This document shows positions 8,772-16,500 of a stretch of 64,000 nucleotides of DNA, in pieces (the stretch's first letter is position 1; every line of letters begins with the position of its first letter). The notes under the pieces were generated by a model. It was not told the DNA's origin, did no database searches, and worked only from the letters and a program-made list of their open reading frames with translations. The position numbers were made by a program, and so were the translations under genes. Origin of the DNA: Erythrobacter sp. SCSIO 43205 (GTDB lineage Bacteria; Pseudomonadota; Alphaproteobacteria; Sphingomonadales; Sphingomonadaceae); assembly GCF_019904235.1 (NCBI RefSeq), contig NZ_CP063202.1, positions 682,001 through 746,000 on the forward strand, in the 5' to 3' direction.

Positions 8772-9806
8772 ATGACCTGGCAAAACCAACTTCTTCCTAA
8801 TGATCACCCACCTGTGTCCAGCGGGGGCGTGGGCGTTTTGCTGGTCAATCTGGGAACGCCCGACGCGCCTGACCCATCGTCGGTCAAGCGGTATTTGAAG
8901 CAGTTTTTGTCCGACAAACGCGTTATCGAAATCCCGGCGATTGCCTGGCAGCCGATCCTGCGCGGTATTATCCTGAACACCCGGCCCGCGAAAAGCGCAG
9001 AGGCCTATTCCAAGGTTTGGACTGATCGCGGCTCGCCTTTGGCTGATATTACATCGCGCCAGGCCGAGGCCATCGAAGGCCAGTTTGGCGAGAATGTCGT
9101 GATTGATTACGCCATGCGCTATGGCAATCCCTCAATCGAGGACAAGCTCAAGGCGCTTACTGAAAAGGGCTGTGACCGCATTTTGGTGGCGCCCCTTTAT
9201 CCGCAATATTCGGCGGCCACGACCGCGACCGTGTTCGACGAAGTGGCGCGCGTTTTGAAAGAGATGCGCTGGCAGCCAGCGCTGCGCTTCCTGCCGCCCT
9301 ATCACGATGCGGACATCTATCTGACCGCTCTCGCCGATGATTTGACGCGCCAACTCAAAGGGCTTTCGTTCAAGCCTGAAACGATGCTTTTAAGCTTCCA
9401 CGGGATGCCACAGCGCACGCTTGAAAAGGGTGATCCCTATCATTGCCACTGCCAGAAAACCTCGCGGCTTTTGCGTGAAAAGCTGGAAGTGCGCCCCGAA
9501 TGGCAAGGCGTGAAATTCGTCACCACCTTCCAATCGCGCTTCGGCCCAGCTCAATGGCTCGAACCAGCCACCGATGACACATTGGTTGCAGAAGGCGAGA
9601 AGGGTACAAAACGCCTCGTCGTCGCCGCCCCCGGTTTTTCGGCGGATTGCGTTGAGACGCTCGAAGAACTCGCACTAGAAGGGCGCGATGAGTTTCTCGA
9701 AGCAGGGGGCGAAGAATTTGCCGTTATGGAGTGCCTCAACACTTCTGGCTCAGGGATTGAGATGCTGAAATCCTTGATCGGACGAGAGCTTTCTGGCTGG
9801 ATTTGA
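8772..9806 (+). CDS. hemH: Ferrochelatase
   Basis: Ferrochelatase inserts Fe(II) into protoporphyrin IX, the last step of heme synthesis. The 344-residue product opens with GVGVLLVNLGTPDAP, the family's N-terminal signature. It contains LLSFHGMPQRTL, with the conserved metal-site histidine, and HCHCQKTSRLL. The C-terminal signature region FQSRFGPAQWL and later APGFSADCVETLEE match the family. The length is normal. The Shine-Dalgarno is weak (AAGCGA). The gene follows the molybdopterin hydroxylase by 84 bases and precedes a heme enzyme (cytochrome P450), a sensible neighbour although the two probably have separate promoters. Confidence 0.97.
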   Translation: MTWQNQLLPNDHPPVSSGGVGVLLVNLGTPDAPDPSSVKRYLKQFLSDKRVIEIPAIAWQPILRGIILNTRPAKSAEAYSKVWTDRGSPLADITSRQAEAIEGQFGENVVIDYAMRYGNPSIEDKLKALTEKGCDRILVAPLYPQYSAATTATVFDEVARVLKEMRWQPALRFLPPYHDADIYLTALADDLTRQLKGLSFKPETMLLSFHGMPQRTLEKGDPYHCHCQKTSRLLREKLEVRPEWQGVKFVTTFQSRFGPAQWLEPATDDTLVAEGEKGTKRLVVAAPGFSADCVETLEELALEGRDEFLEAGGEEFAVMECLNTSGSGIEMLKSLIGRELSGWI

Positions 9807-9852
9807 TGCCTTTCGTTCGGGCATTGTTGCAGGCTCACATCTTGGCATAGAC

Positions 9853-9885
9853 ACTTACTAACAATGTGGTAAGTTGCATTTGCAA
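9853..9885. promoter_or_regulatory. Possible operator: two adjacent inverted repeats upstream of the P450 gene
   Basis: ACTTAC (9853-9858) and GTAAGT (9869-9874) form a 22-base imperfect palindrome of the size bound by TetR/AcrR-type repressors. It is directly followed by TTGCA-TT-TGCAA (9874-9885). Both lie 39-71 bases before the P450 start codon. No regulator gene is adjacent. This is a pattern observation only. Confidence 0.35.
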
Positions 9886-9923
9886 TACGGATATTTCGCA
9901 TTTGCCGAGAGAGAGATTGAGAC

Positions 9924-11333
9924 ATGGCCACCCTCGCCCAAAAAAGACCGTCTACCGCTGATCACCAAGCCCCCAAGCATTGGAGCGAAGACGTTCCCGA
10001 TGTGTCAGCGCTGGATCACATTCCGGGCGAGGCGGGTTATCCGCTGGTGGGGCACACGTTCACGCAGCTGGCCGACCCCCATGCCTTCACCCGGCGCATG
10101 GTCGAAACCTATGGCAAAGTGTACAAAGTAAGAGCCTTTGGCGGCTGGAATGTCGCACTGATCGGTGCAGAGGCGAATGAGCTGGTCTTGTTTAACAAGG
10201 ACAAGATTTTCTCATCCGAGCAGGGCTGGGGCCCGATCCTTGATCAACTGTTTCCGCGCGGCCTCATGCTGCTTGATTTCGATCATCACCGGATTGACCG
10301 GCGCGCGCTTTCAATCGCGTTCAAGCCAGAGCCGATGCGCCATTACTGCGGAGCCTTGAATTCCGGCATCGCGCGCGAAGTCGCGGGGTGGGAAGGGGAC
10401 AGGACGTTTTACCCTGCGATCAAGAAACTGACGCTTGATCTTGCCGCCGACAGTTTTCTCGGCATCCCTTGGGGGCCAGAGGCCGACGCAATCAACACCG
10501 CCTTTGTCGACATGGTTCAGGCAAGCGTTGCCCCCATCCGCAAACCGCTTCCCTTTACCAAGATGAAAAAGGGCGTCGATGGCCGCGCCTATATGGTCGA
10601 CTATCTGACCAAGGAGACGATCCGCCGGCGCGCTGAGGGCGGTGGGCAGGATATGTTCAGCCAATTTGCCACCGCAACGCGCGAAGACGCATCGCTTCTG
10701 CCAGTCGATGAAGTGGTCGATCACATGAGCTTCCTGATGATGGCCGCGCATGACACCATCACCTCCTCGGCGACCTCGTTCATGTATTATCTCGCGGTCA
10801 ATCCTGAATGGCAGGAGAAGCTGCGCGAGGAAATCTGGGCGGTTACCGGAGGCCCTGATGCAAGCGGCAACCCGCGCGCGCTGTCTTATGAGGATTTGGC
10901 AAGCCTTGAGCTTACTGAAATGGCATTCAAAGAAACGATGCGCATGATGCCGCCGGTCCCATCAATGCCGCGCCGCGCATTGAAAGAGTTTGAGTTTGGC
11001 GGATACCGCATTCCCGCTGGCCAGCACGTGGGCATCAATATCTATTGGACCCACCATTCAGAGGAATATTGGGACAACCCTTACACCTTTGATCCGATGC
11101 GCTTCACGGCTGACAAGGTGCGCGCGCGGCACAAATACGCGTGGGTTCCGTTTGGTGGCGGTGCGCATATGTGTTTGGGGCTGCACTTTGCCTATATGCA
11201 GGTGAAAATCCTGCTTGCGCAATTGCTCCAACGCTACCGGATCGAAGCGCCAGAGGGTTATGCGCCCGCTTGGCAAGCGTGGCCAATCCCGCAGCCTAAG
11301 GATGGGCTGAAGATTGAATTTAAGAAGCTCTAG
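9924..11333 (+). CDS. Cytochrome P450
   Basis: A heme-thiolate monooxygenase of 469 residues with all core motifs. The proline-rich PGEAGYPLVG follows the N-terminus. The I-helix oxygen-activation sequence is AAHDTITS, the K-helix ExxR is ETMR, and the heme loop FGGGAHMCLG holds the axial Cys417. No membrane anchor is visible, so it should be soluble. The PGxxGxPxxG start and the FGGGAHMCLG loop resemble the CYP120/CYP26-like group rather than typical camphor-type bacterial P450s, which hints at a lipid or isoprenoid substrate. That is inference. No ferredoxin or reductase gene is next to it. Upstream inverted repeats could be an operator. A palindromic repeat pair follows the stop. Confidence 0.95.
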   Translation: MATLAQKRPSTADHQAPKHWSEDVPDVSALDHIPGEAGYPLVGHTFTQLADPHAFTRRMVETYGKVYKVRAFGGWNVALIGAEANELVLFNKDKIFSSEQGWGPILDQLFPRGLMLLDFDHHRIDRRALSIAFKPEPMRHYCGALNSGIAREVAGWEGDRTFYPAIKKLTLDLAADSFLGIPWGPEADAINTAFVDMVQASVAPIRKPLPFTKMKKGVDGRAYMVDYLTKETIRRRAEGGGQDMFSQFATATREDASLLPVDEVVDHMSFLMMAAHDTITSSATSFMYYLAVNPEWQEKLREEIWAVTGGPDASGNPRALSYEDLASLELTEMAFKETMRMMPPVPSMPRRALKEFEFGGYRIPAGQHVGINIYWTHHSEEYWDNPYTFDPMRFTADKVRARHKYAWVPFGGGAHMCLGLHFAYMQVKILLAQLLQRYRIEAPEGYAPAWQAWPIPQPKDGLKIEFKKL

Positions 11334-11340
11334 GGCTCTT

Positions 11341-11416
11341 GCGCATCCCCGCGAAGGCGGGGATCCAGAAAGGTTGTGCTCGACGCTCCTAGATCCCCGC
11401 CTTCGCGGGGATGCGC
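11341..11416. repeat. REP-like palindromic element pair acting as convergent terminator
   Basis: A GC-rich 25-base sequence (11341-11365) is repeated as its exact reverse complement (11392-11416), with 26 bases between. Each copy is itself internally palindromic around CCCCGC...GCGGGG. It fills the gap between the P450 stop (11333) and the convergent SDHAF4-like stop (11421). Elements of this look are widespread intergenic repeats in alphaproteobacterial genomes. Here it could also end transcription from both sides, though there is no T-run. Confidence 0.75.
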
Positions 11417-11420
11417 CTTT

Positions 11421-11603
11421 CTAGAAATCCCAGGCGATCCCGTCCTTCTCCCAATCGCCATAGCGGGTAGGAGAAAGCTCGCGCGGTTCGTCCTTATTGG
11501 GATCAACCGCCTTTGGCTTTGGCGCTGGATCATTGGTCCAGTGCTTTGGCTTTTGGAAGTTCTTCGCAGCCCGGTCTCTTGGGTCGGATTTTTTCTGGGT
11601 CAT
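11421..11603 (-). CDS. DUF1674 / SDHAF4-like succinate dehydrogenase assembly factor
   Basis: A 60-residue protein whose C-terminus RYGDWEKDGIAWDF is the hallmark of the DUF1674 family, which includes mitochondrial SDHAF4. In mitochondria SDHAF4 helps assemble flavinylated SdhA into succinate dehydrogenase. The bacterial role is assumed by homology. The N-terminal half is polar and lysine/proline-rich. The frame extends four codons to a TTG, but the ATG at 11603 gives the natural start. It is transcribed towards the P450 and away from rsmB, with 62 bases separating the two divergent starts. No sdh genes are in the window. Confidence 0.8.
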   Translation of the reverse strand: MTQKKSDPRDRAAKNFQKPKHWTNDPAPKPKAVDPNKDEPRELSPTRYGDWEKDGIAWDF

Positions 11604-11665
11604 GATATTTATCAAATGCGCAAGCTGGCACTTGGTTTCAAGAGCGCCTAGAGCCGCATTCGATT

Positions 11666-12901
11666 ATGGCTCAACCTTCCGGAATCCACGCGCGTAAAGC
11701 CGCGCTCAAAATGCTCGACGCGGTCCTTCGCCGTGGGGAGACGTTGGAGCAGGCCGCGCCCCCCGCCTTGCGCGATGTGAGGAAAGCGCCCGACCAGGCG
11801 TTTGCGCGCGCGATTGCGGGGGAGGCCTTGCGCTGGCTGACCGATCTTGATGCTCTGATCGACAGCGCAACCAAGAACCCGCTGCCTGAAGACGCAAAGC
11901 CGCGCACGGTGCTGCGCTTGATGCTTGCTCAAGCCTTGCGGCTGGAGACACCGCCCCACGCGGTGATCGCGACAGGGCTTCCGTTGCTCGCAGGCGGACC
12001 AAGGCGGCTGGCGCATGGAGTTTTCTCCACGCTGATGAAGCGCGAGGTAACGCTGCCCGATGCGCCGACCTTGCCGGATCGTTTTGCCGATCTCTACACC
12101 GGAATGGCCGAGGGACTGGTCCAGCCGCCTGAGGTTGATCTGCATATTCGCGACGCAGACGAGACGGCGCAGTGGCAGGCGAAGCTGGGCGGGGTGAGCC
12201 TTGCGCCCAGTCACATCCGCATCCCCCGCGGCACGCCGATTGAGAAGCTTGAAGGCTATAAAGAGGGCGCGTGGTGGGTGCAGGATTTGGCGGCGCAATT
12301 GCCGACGCATTTGCTGGGTGCAGGCGAGGGCAAATACGCGCTAGACCTATGCGCAGCGCCCGGTGGCAAGACCATGGCACTCGCGACCAATGGCTGGAAT
12401 GTGACCGCGCTCGACATATCGAAGCGGCGCTTGAGCGTGCTTAAGGAAAACCTCAAGCGCACCGGCCTGAAAGCCTCCACCTTGCGCGCAGATGCTCTAG
12501 CTTGGGAACCAAAGCACCAGTTCGACGCGATCCTCCTGGACGCGCCGTGCACCGCCACAGGCACCTGCCGCCGCCACCCGGATGTGTTCCACCGCATAGG
12601 ACCAAGACAGATTGCCGAGATGGTCGAAATCCAGCGTGCTTTGATCGAGCGCGCGGTGGCTTGGCTCAAACCCGGTGGGACGCTGATCTATGCGGTGTGC
12701 TCGCTCGAACCCGAAGAGGGCGAGGAACAGGCTGCCTGGATTAGCGATACCTTTGATCTCACGCCCGCTCCAGTTGCCGCCGAAGAACTGCCCGCAAGCC
12801 TTAGCCCCACCAGCGAAGGCTGGCTGCGTACCCATCCGGGAATGCTGCGCGAAGAAGGCGGGCTCGACGGGTTTTTCGTGGGGCGGTGGGTGAAGGACTA
12901 A
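11666..12901 (+). CDS. rsmB: 16S rRNA (cytosine-967-C5)-methyltransferase RsmB
   Basis: RsmB methylates C967 of 16S rRNA using S-adenosylmethionine. Residues 1-130 form a NusB-like RNA-binding domain. The Rossmann methyltransferase domain contains LDLCAAPGGKT (cofactor site, near 230), DAPCTATGTCRRHPD (Cys295) and VCSLEPEEGEEQ (catalytic Cys345). The 50-residue spacing of the two cysteines equals that of the Escherichia coli enzyme. At 411 residues the length is normal. The 3' end overlaps the convergent msrA stop by four bases, with no terminator between. Confidence 0.93.
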   Translation: MAQPSGIHARKAALKMLDAVLRRGETLEQAAPPALRDVRKAPDQAFARAIAGEALRWLTDLDALIDSATKNPLPEDAKPRTVLRLMLAQALRLETPPHAVIATGLPLLAGGPRRLAHGVFSTLMKREVTLPDAPTLPDRFADLYTGMAEGLVQPPEVDLHIRDADETAQWQAKLGGVSLAPSHIRIPRGTPIEKLEGYKEGAWWVQDLAAQLPTHLLGAGEGKYALDLCAAPGGKTMALATNGWNVTALDISKRRLSVLKENLKRTGLKASTLRADALAWEPKHQFDAILLDAPCTATGTCRRHPDVFHRIGPRQIAEMVEIQRALIERAVAWLKPGGTLIYAVCSLEPEEGEEQAAWISDTFDLTPAPVAAEELPASLSPTSEGWLRTHPGMLREEGGLDGFFVGRWVKD

Positions 12902-13455
12902 CCCTTCACATATTTCTGAAAGCTTTTGCGCAGCTTCATGATCTTGGGCGGAATGACCGCGAGGCAATAGGGATTGCGCTGGCCTTCGCCGTCCCAATAT
13001 TCCTGGTGGTAATCCTCTGCCACATACCATTCAGCGGTCTGCGTATCGCCTTCAAGGCCCTCGATCGTGGTGACAGCGCGGGCCCCACTTTTGGCACCAT
13101 TATCCGCATTCCAGCGTTCGATTGCCGCTTTGGCCTCTTCGCCCTGTTCAGCGTTCAGAGGAAAAATGGCGCTGCGGTACTGTGTGCCAACGTCATTGCC
13201 CTGACGGTTCAACTGGGTCGGATCATGCGTGCCGAGGAAAACGTCATAGATTTCGCCCAAGCTGATCGTATCAGGATCGAAGGTTACACGGATCCCTTCG
13301 GCATGGCCGGTCTGCCCTGTGCACACTTGTTTATAGGTTGGGTTCGGCACCGTCCCGCCGATATAGCCGCTCTCGACCTCGGTTACGCCGATCACATCCT
13401 TGAAGACGGCTTCGGTGCACCAAAAGCACCCGCCAGCAATGATTGCCTGTTCCAT
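12898..13455 (-). CDS. msrA: Peptide-methionine (S)-S-oxide reductase MsrA
   Basis: MsrA reduces the S-epimer of methionine sulfoxide in damaged proteins. From the ATG at 13455 the protein (185 residues) begins MEQAIIAGGCFWC, giving the catalytic GGCFWC motif with Cys10. A CGGAGA Shine-Dalgarno supports this start over an upstream in-frame codon at 13518. Later motifs VTEVESGYIGG, HDPTQLNRQGNDVGTQYRS and YHQEYW are diagnostic of the family. The gene is convergent with rsmB (four-base overlap) and divergent from an exported methyltransferase-like gene. No msrB is nearby. Confidence 0.96.
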   Translation of the reverse strand: MEQAIIAGGCFWCTEAVFKDVIGVTEVESGYIGGTVPNPTYKQVCTGQTGHAEGIRVTFDPDTISLGEIYDVFLGTHDPTQLNRQGNDVGTQYRSAIFPLNAEQGEEAKAAIERWNADNGAKSGARAVTTIEGLEGDTQTAEWYVAEDYHQEYWDGEGQRNPYCLAVIPPKIMKLRKSFQKYVKG

Positions 13456-13597
13456 AGTGTCTCCGATCTTTCTTTGTCGGGATACATAAGAAGCGCGGGC
13501 CGTTTTCAAAGGGCTCACCCCGGCGCGACCTTGTTATGTCGGGCCAAGGCCCTAAACAATGCCGACAGAGAGTTCATATTGAGAGGACGAAAGATCC

Positions 13598-14458
13598 ATG
13601 AAATTCACAATTCTTGCCCCGCTTAGCCTGCTGGCTGCGTCTGCCTCGTTTGGAGTGATGGCTGTGCCTGTTGCTGCTGACGATCATATGGAAGCCTCAG
13701 CGCCTGCCCTCGAAGACGTGCTCGCGCACGAACGCCGCGACGATGACCGCGCGCGCGATCAATATCGCAATCCAGCCGAAACGCTCGCCTTTTTCGGTAT
13801 TGAGCCGACGATGACCGTTGCCGAATTCAGCCCCGGTGGCGGTTGGTACACCCGCGTTCTCGCTCCCTATCTGGCACCCGCCGGCACTTATATCGCCTTC
13901 CAGACCGACAGCGATGCAGCCACCTATCGAAGCCGCGCTCAGGAAGCGAACGCCAAAGGTTGGACCGAACGCTTCAAGGAAAGCACCGCTGAAATGACAG
14001 GCATGAGCGCTGAAGATGTCATGGCGTTCGAAATCGACGAAATGCCCGAGGAGGCCGCTGGCACGGTGGACCGAGTGGTGATCTTCCGCTCAATGCACGG
14101 GCTTAACATTGGCAACAATGCCGATACCGTGCTGAAAGCGGCGCGCATGATGCTAAAAGACGATGGCATGGTCGGCGTGGTCCAGCACCGCGCCCCTGAA
14201 GGTGCAAGCTATGACGATTATGGCGCGCGCCAACGTGGCTATATGCGCGTGGAAGACGTGGTGGCGATCTTTGAGGCCAATGGCTTTGAACTGGCCGCCG
14301 AGAGCGAAGTCAACGCCAACGACAAAGACCCCGCCAATTGGGAAGGCGGCGTGTGGACGCTTCCGCCGGTGCTTCGTTACGGCGATCAGGACCGCGCCAA
14401 ATATGAAGCGATCGGTGAAAGCGACCGGATGACGCTCCTTTTCAAAAAGGCTGACTAA
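13598..14458 (+). CDS. Exported class I methyltransferase-like protein
   Basis: A 286-residue protein with a clear signal peptide (about residues 1-29, ending VPVAA) and a methyltransferase-like fold. After AHERRDDDRARDQYRNPAETL comes VAEFSPGGGWYTRVLAPYL, which matches the AdoMet-binding motif I of the COG4798 'predicted methyltransferase' group. A second core strand reads DRVVIFRSMHGL. The substrate is unknown. Export is odd because S-adenosylmethionine is cytoplasmic, so the protein may act as a binder, or the leader may only anchor it. The ATG has GAGAGGA about 11 bases upstream. It is followed after 17 bases by aguB and folK in the same direction, a probable operon. Confidence 0.75.
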   Translation: MKFTILAPLSLLAASASFGVMAVPVAADDHMEASAPALEDVLAHERRDDDRARDQYRNPAETLAFFGIEPTMTVAEFSPGGGWYTRVLAPYLAPAGTYIAFQTDSDAATYRSRAQEANAKGWTERFKESTAEMTGMSAEDVMAFEIDEMPEEAAGTVDRVVIFRSMHGLNIGNNADTVLKAARMMLKDDGMVGVVQHRAPEGASYDDYGARQRGYMRVEDVVAIFEANGFELAAESEVNANDKDPANWEGGVWTLPPVLRYGDQDRAKYEAIGESDRMTLLFKKAD

Positions 14459-14475
14459 GATTAGAGGGCGGCGGT

Positions 14476-15354
14476 ATGAGCACACTTACTCTCGCCGCCC
14501 TCCAATTGCCTCTCGCCCGCGAAGACGAGGCGGATAATATCGCGGCTGTTGCCGCTTTGGTCGAGGAGGCCGCAAGCAAGGGCGCGAAGCTGATCCTGCC
14601 GCCGGAGCTGTTTTCAGGCCCCTATTTCTGCCGCACGGAGGAAGAGGCGCTGTTCGCGCTCGCTCGCCCGACGGCTGAGCATCCCAGTGTTATCGCGATG
14701 CAGGCGCTCGCCGCGAAACTTCGCATCACTATTCCGACCAGCTTTTTCGAGCGCGATGGTCACCACTATTACAACACGCTCGCGATGATCGGCCCGGATG
14801 GCGAGGTCATGGGCACTTACCGCAAAAGCCATATTCCCGATGGGCCGGGCTATGAGGAAAAGTTCTATTTCCGCCCCGGTAACGACGGGTTCAAGGTGTG
14901 GGACGTGGCCGCAGACGATGGCGCAAAGGTGCGTGTGGGCGTCGGCATTTGCTGGGACCAGTGGTATCCCGAATGTGCGCGGGTGATGGCATTGAAGGGG
15001 GCAGAAGTGCTGCTTTACCCGACTGCCATCGGATCAGAGCCCTATGACGCTGACCTCGACACCAGCCGTATGTGGCGCCGCGCGATGGTGGGCCATGCTG
15101 TGTCCAACTGTATGCCGGTCGTTGCAGCCAATCGCATCGGTTCTGAGGGGCCAAAAGCCGCCGCGCAAAGTTTCTACGGGCACTCCTTCATTACCGATGA
15201 ATGGGGCGATTTGGTCGAGGAATTTGGTGCGGCCGACGAAGGCGTGCTGATCGCTACGCTTGATCTCGCGCGCGCGGCACAGCACCGCGCTGGCATGGGT
15301 TTCTTCCGCGACCGCCGCCCGCAATTGTATGGCCGGATTGCAGAAGATATTTGA
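14476..15354 (+). CDS. aguB: N-carbamoylputrescine amidase
   Basis: A nitrilase-superfamily amidase that turns N-carbamoylputrescine into putrescine, CO2 and ammonia. The catalytic Glu44 is in PPELFSGPYF, Lys117 in YRKSHIPDGPGY and Cys159 in GVGICWDQWYPE. The sequence KSHIPDGPGYEEKFYF is characteristic of AguB within the superfamily. The length of 292 residues is right. The usual partner agmatine deiminase (AguA) is not in this window. The gene follows the exported methyltransferase-like protein and precedes folK by nine bases. Confidence 0.92.
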   Translation: MSTLTLAALQLPLAREDEADNIAAVAALVEEAASKGAKLILPPELFSGPYFCRTEEEALFALARPTAEHPSVIAMQALAAKLRITIPTSFFERDGHHYYNTLAMIGPDGEVMGTYRKSHIPDGPGYEEKFYFRPGNDGFKVWDVAADDGAKVRVGVGICWDQWYPECARVMALKGAEVLLYPTAIGSEPYDADLDTSRMWRRAMVGHAVSNCMPVVAANRIGSEGPKAAAQSFYGHSFITDEWGDLVEEFGAADEGVLIATLDLARAAQHRAGMGFFRDRRPQLYGRIAEDI

Positions 15355-15363
15355 GTTTTTAAG

Positions 15364-15861
15364 GTGAGCAGTTCTTATCTGGTCGCTCTGGGTTCTAACC
15401 AGCGGCATCACCGTTTTGGCCGCCCGCGCGATGTCGTAGGCGCTGCACTGGAAGAGCTTGCCGCTCTTGGCACTGTCACTGCCCGCTCGCGCATCATCAC
15501 CACCGATCCCATCGGCCCTGCACAAAGGCGTTTTGCCAACGCCGCTTGCATCCTGACAAGCGACTATGACCCGCCGAGCCTGTTGGCGGGCCTTAAAATG
15601 ATGGAGCGCGAGTTTGGCAGGCGTTCTGGTCAGCGTTGGGGTGACCGTGTGCTTGACCTTGATATCATCATGTGGAGCGGCGGGCGTTTTGTGACCGGCA
15701 ACCTTGCAATTCCCCATAAGGAGTTTCGCGCTCGCTCTTTCGTGCTAGAGCCTGCGCTCAATATCGCTGGTGATTGGCGTGACCCGGTCTGTGGTTTGAG
15801 CATCGCCCACCACTTTGCCCGCCTGCAAAAAGCGCAGCGCAAGACCAGTTGCAAAGATTGA
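15364..15861 (+). CDS. folK: 2-amino-4-hydroxy-6-hydroxymethyldihydropteridine diphosphokinase
   Basis: FolK (HPPK) transfers pyrophosphate from ATP to 6-hydroxymethyl-dihydropterin in folate synthesis. The 165-residue protein starts MSSSYLVALGSNQ (family SxGSN motif) and contains EREFGRRSGQRWGDRVLDLD, close to the signature R-WGPR-LDLDI. IPHKEFRARSFVLEPAL forms the C-terminal substrate region. The start is a GTG with AAGG directly upstream. The nine-base gap after aguB suggests cotranscription. No folP or folB is adjacent. Confidence 0.93.
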   Translation: MSSSYLVALGSNQRHHRFGRPRDVVGAALEELAALGTVTARSRIITTDPIGPAQRRFANAACILTSDYDPPSLLAGLKMMEREFGRRSGQRWGDRVLDLDIIMWSGGRFVTGNLAIPHKEFRARSFVLEPALNIAGDWRDPVCGLSIAHHFARLQKAQRKTSCKD

Positions 15862-15965
15862 TGCAAATGCCTGCTTGACCCGAGCCGCCTGCATCCCTAG
15901 TGGAGCGCCTTCCGAAGCGCATCGCAGGCCATGTTCCTCACGCGAATCAGCGCTGACCTCTTCGG

Positions 15966-16041
15966 GGGCCCTTAGCTCAGTCGGTAGAGCAACTGACTTT
16001 TAATCAGTAGGTCGCTGGTTCGAACCCAGCAGGGCTCACCA
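15966..16041 (+). tRNA. tRNA-Lys (anticodon TTT)
   Basis: A 76-base cloverleaf with encoded CCA. The acceptor stem GGGCCCT pairs with AGGGCTC (one G-U). The D-arm is AGCTCAGTCGGTAGAGC. The anticodon loop CTTTTAA has TTT at 15999-16001. The T-arm has GGTTCGAACCC. The discriminator base is A, followed by CCA at 16039-16041. Confidence 0.98.
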
Positions 16042-16248
16042 TTAATCCCATGAAATTCGCTGGTTTTTATGGGAGTGCCGCAAAAGCGGCGCGCGGTGCA
16101 AATTCTCCTGATACGATACTGTTCCCAAAATCAGGCCCGCTCTTGCATCCCATCCCCACCGTGCAAAAGAACACATCAGGAACGCGTCACCTTCTAGGCC
16201 TACCGTTTCCTGCTTAGTGCCAGCGCAGCCACGCTTGCACATCAATCA

Positions 16249-16286
16249 GCCCCGCCCGCTCTGGCTTTTGCGATTGCGGGCGGGGC
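16249..16286. terminator. GC-rich hairpin downstream of tRNA-Lys
   Basis: Perfect 11-base arms at 16249-16259 and 16276-16286 (GCCCCGCCCGC and its complement) with a 16-base loop. There is no clear T-run. It could end transcription from the tRNA side or be an isolated REP-like element. Confidence 0.5.
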
Positions 16287-16407
16287 AATCTCTCATAGCA
16301 TAATAAATTCGCCCCTAGCCTCGGTGATCATCCCGGCAACCTCTAACCGCCCGTCATCGCCATTTGGCGCGCGACCAGATGGAAACATTGGTAAACGTAA
16401 AATCCTG

Positions 16408-16413
16408 TATAAT
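16408..16413 (+). promoter_or_regulatory. Candidate -10 box for the surface-protein operon
   Basis: A consensus TATAAT preceded directly by TG lies 87 bases before the GTG start of the 2036-residue protein. A TTGGTA lies only 14 bases upstream, too close for an ordinary -35, so promoter assignment is tentative. Confidence 0.35.
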
Positions 16414-16500
16414 CCGTGGTACTTAGTTGTAAAATTAGGAAGTTGATAACCACACCGATTTAGCTCGCTCACTCGAAATTAACCACGAGGGAGGCGGCCG

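Larger units (their letters stand above)
16042..16500. other. 459-base gene-free leader between tRNA-Lys and the giant surface protein gene
   Basis: I find no convincing coding frame here. The first half holds a GC-rich hairpin (16249-16286). The last 130 bases become AT-richer and contain a TATAAT sequence and the GGGAGG ribosome-binding site of the next gene, so this is the promoter and leader region of the surface-protein operon. Confidence 0.6.

Noticed and set aside
16042..16245. Possible 67-residue minus-strand gene next to tRNA-Lys
   Set aside because: No start signal or protein character. The region is better read as intergenic.
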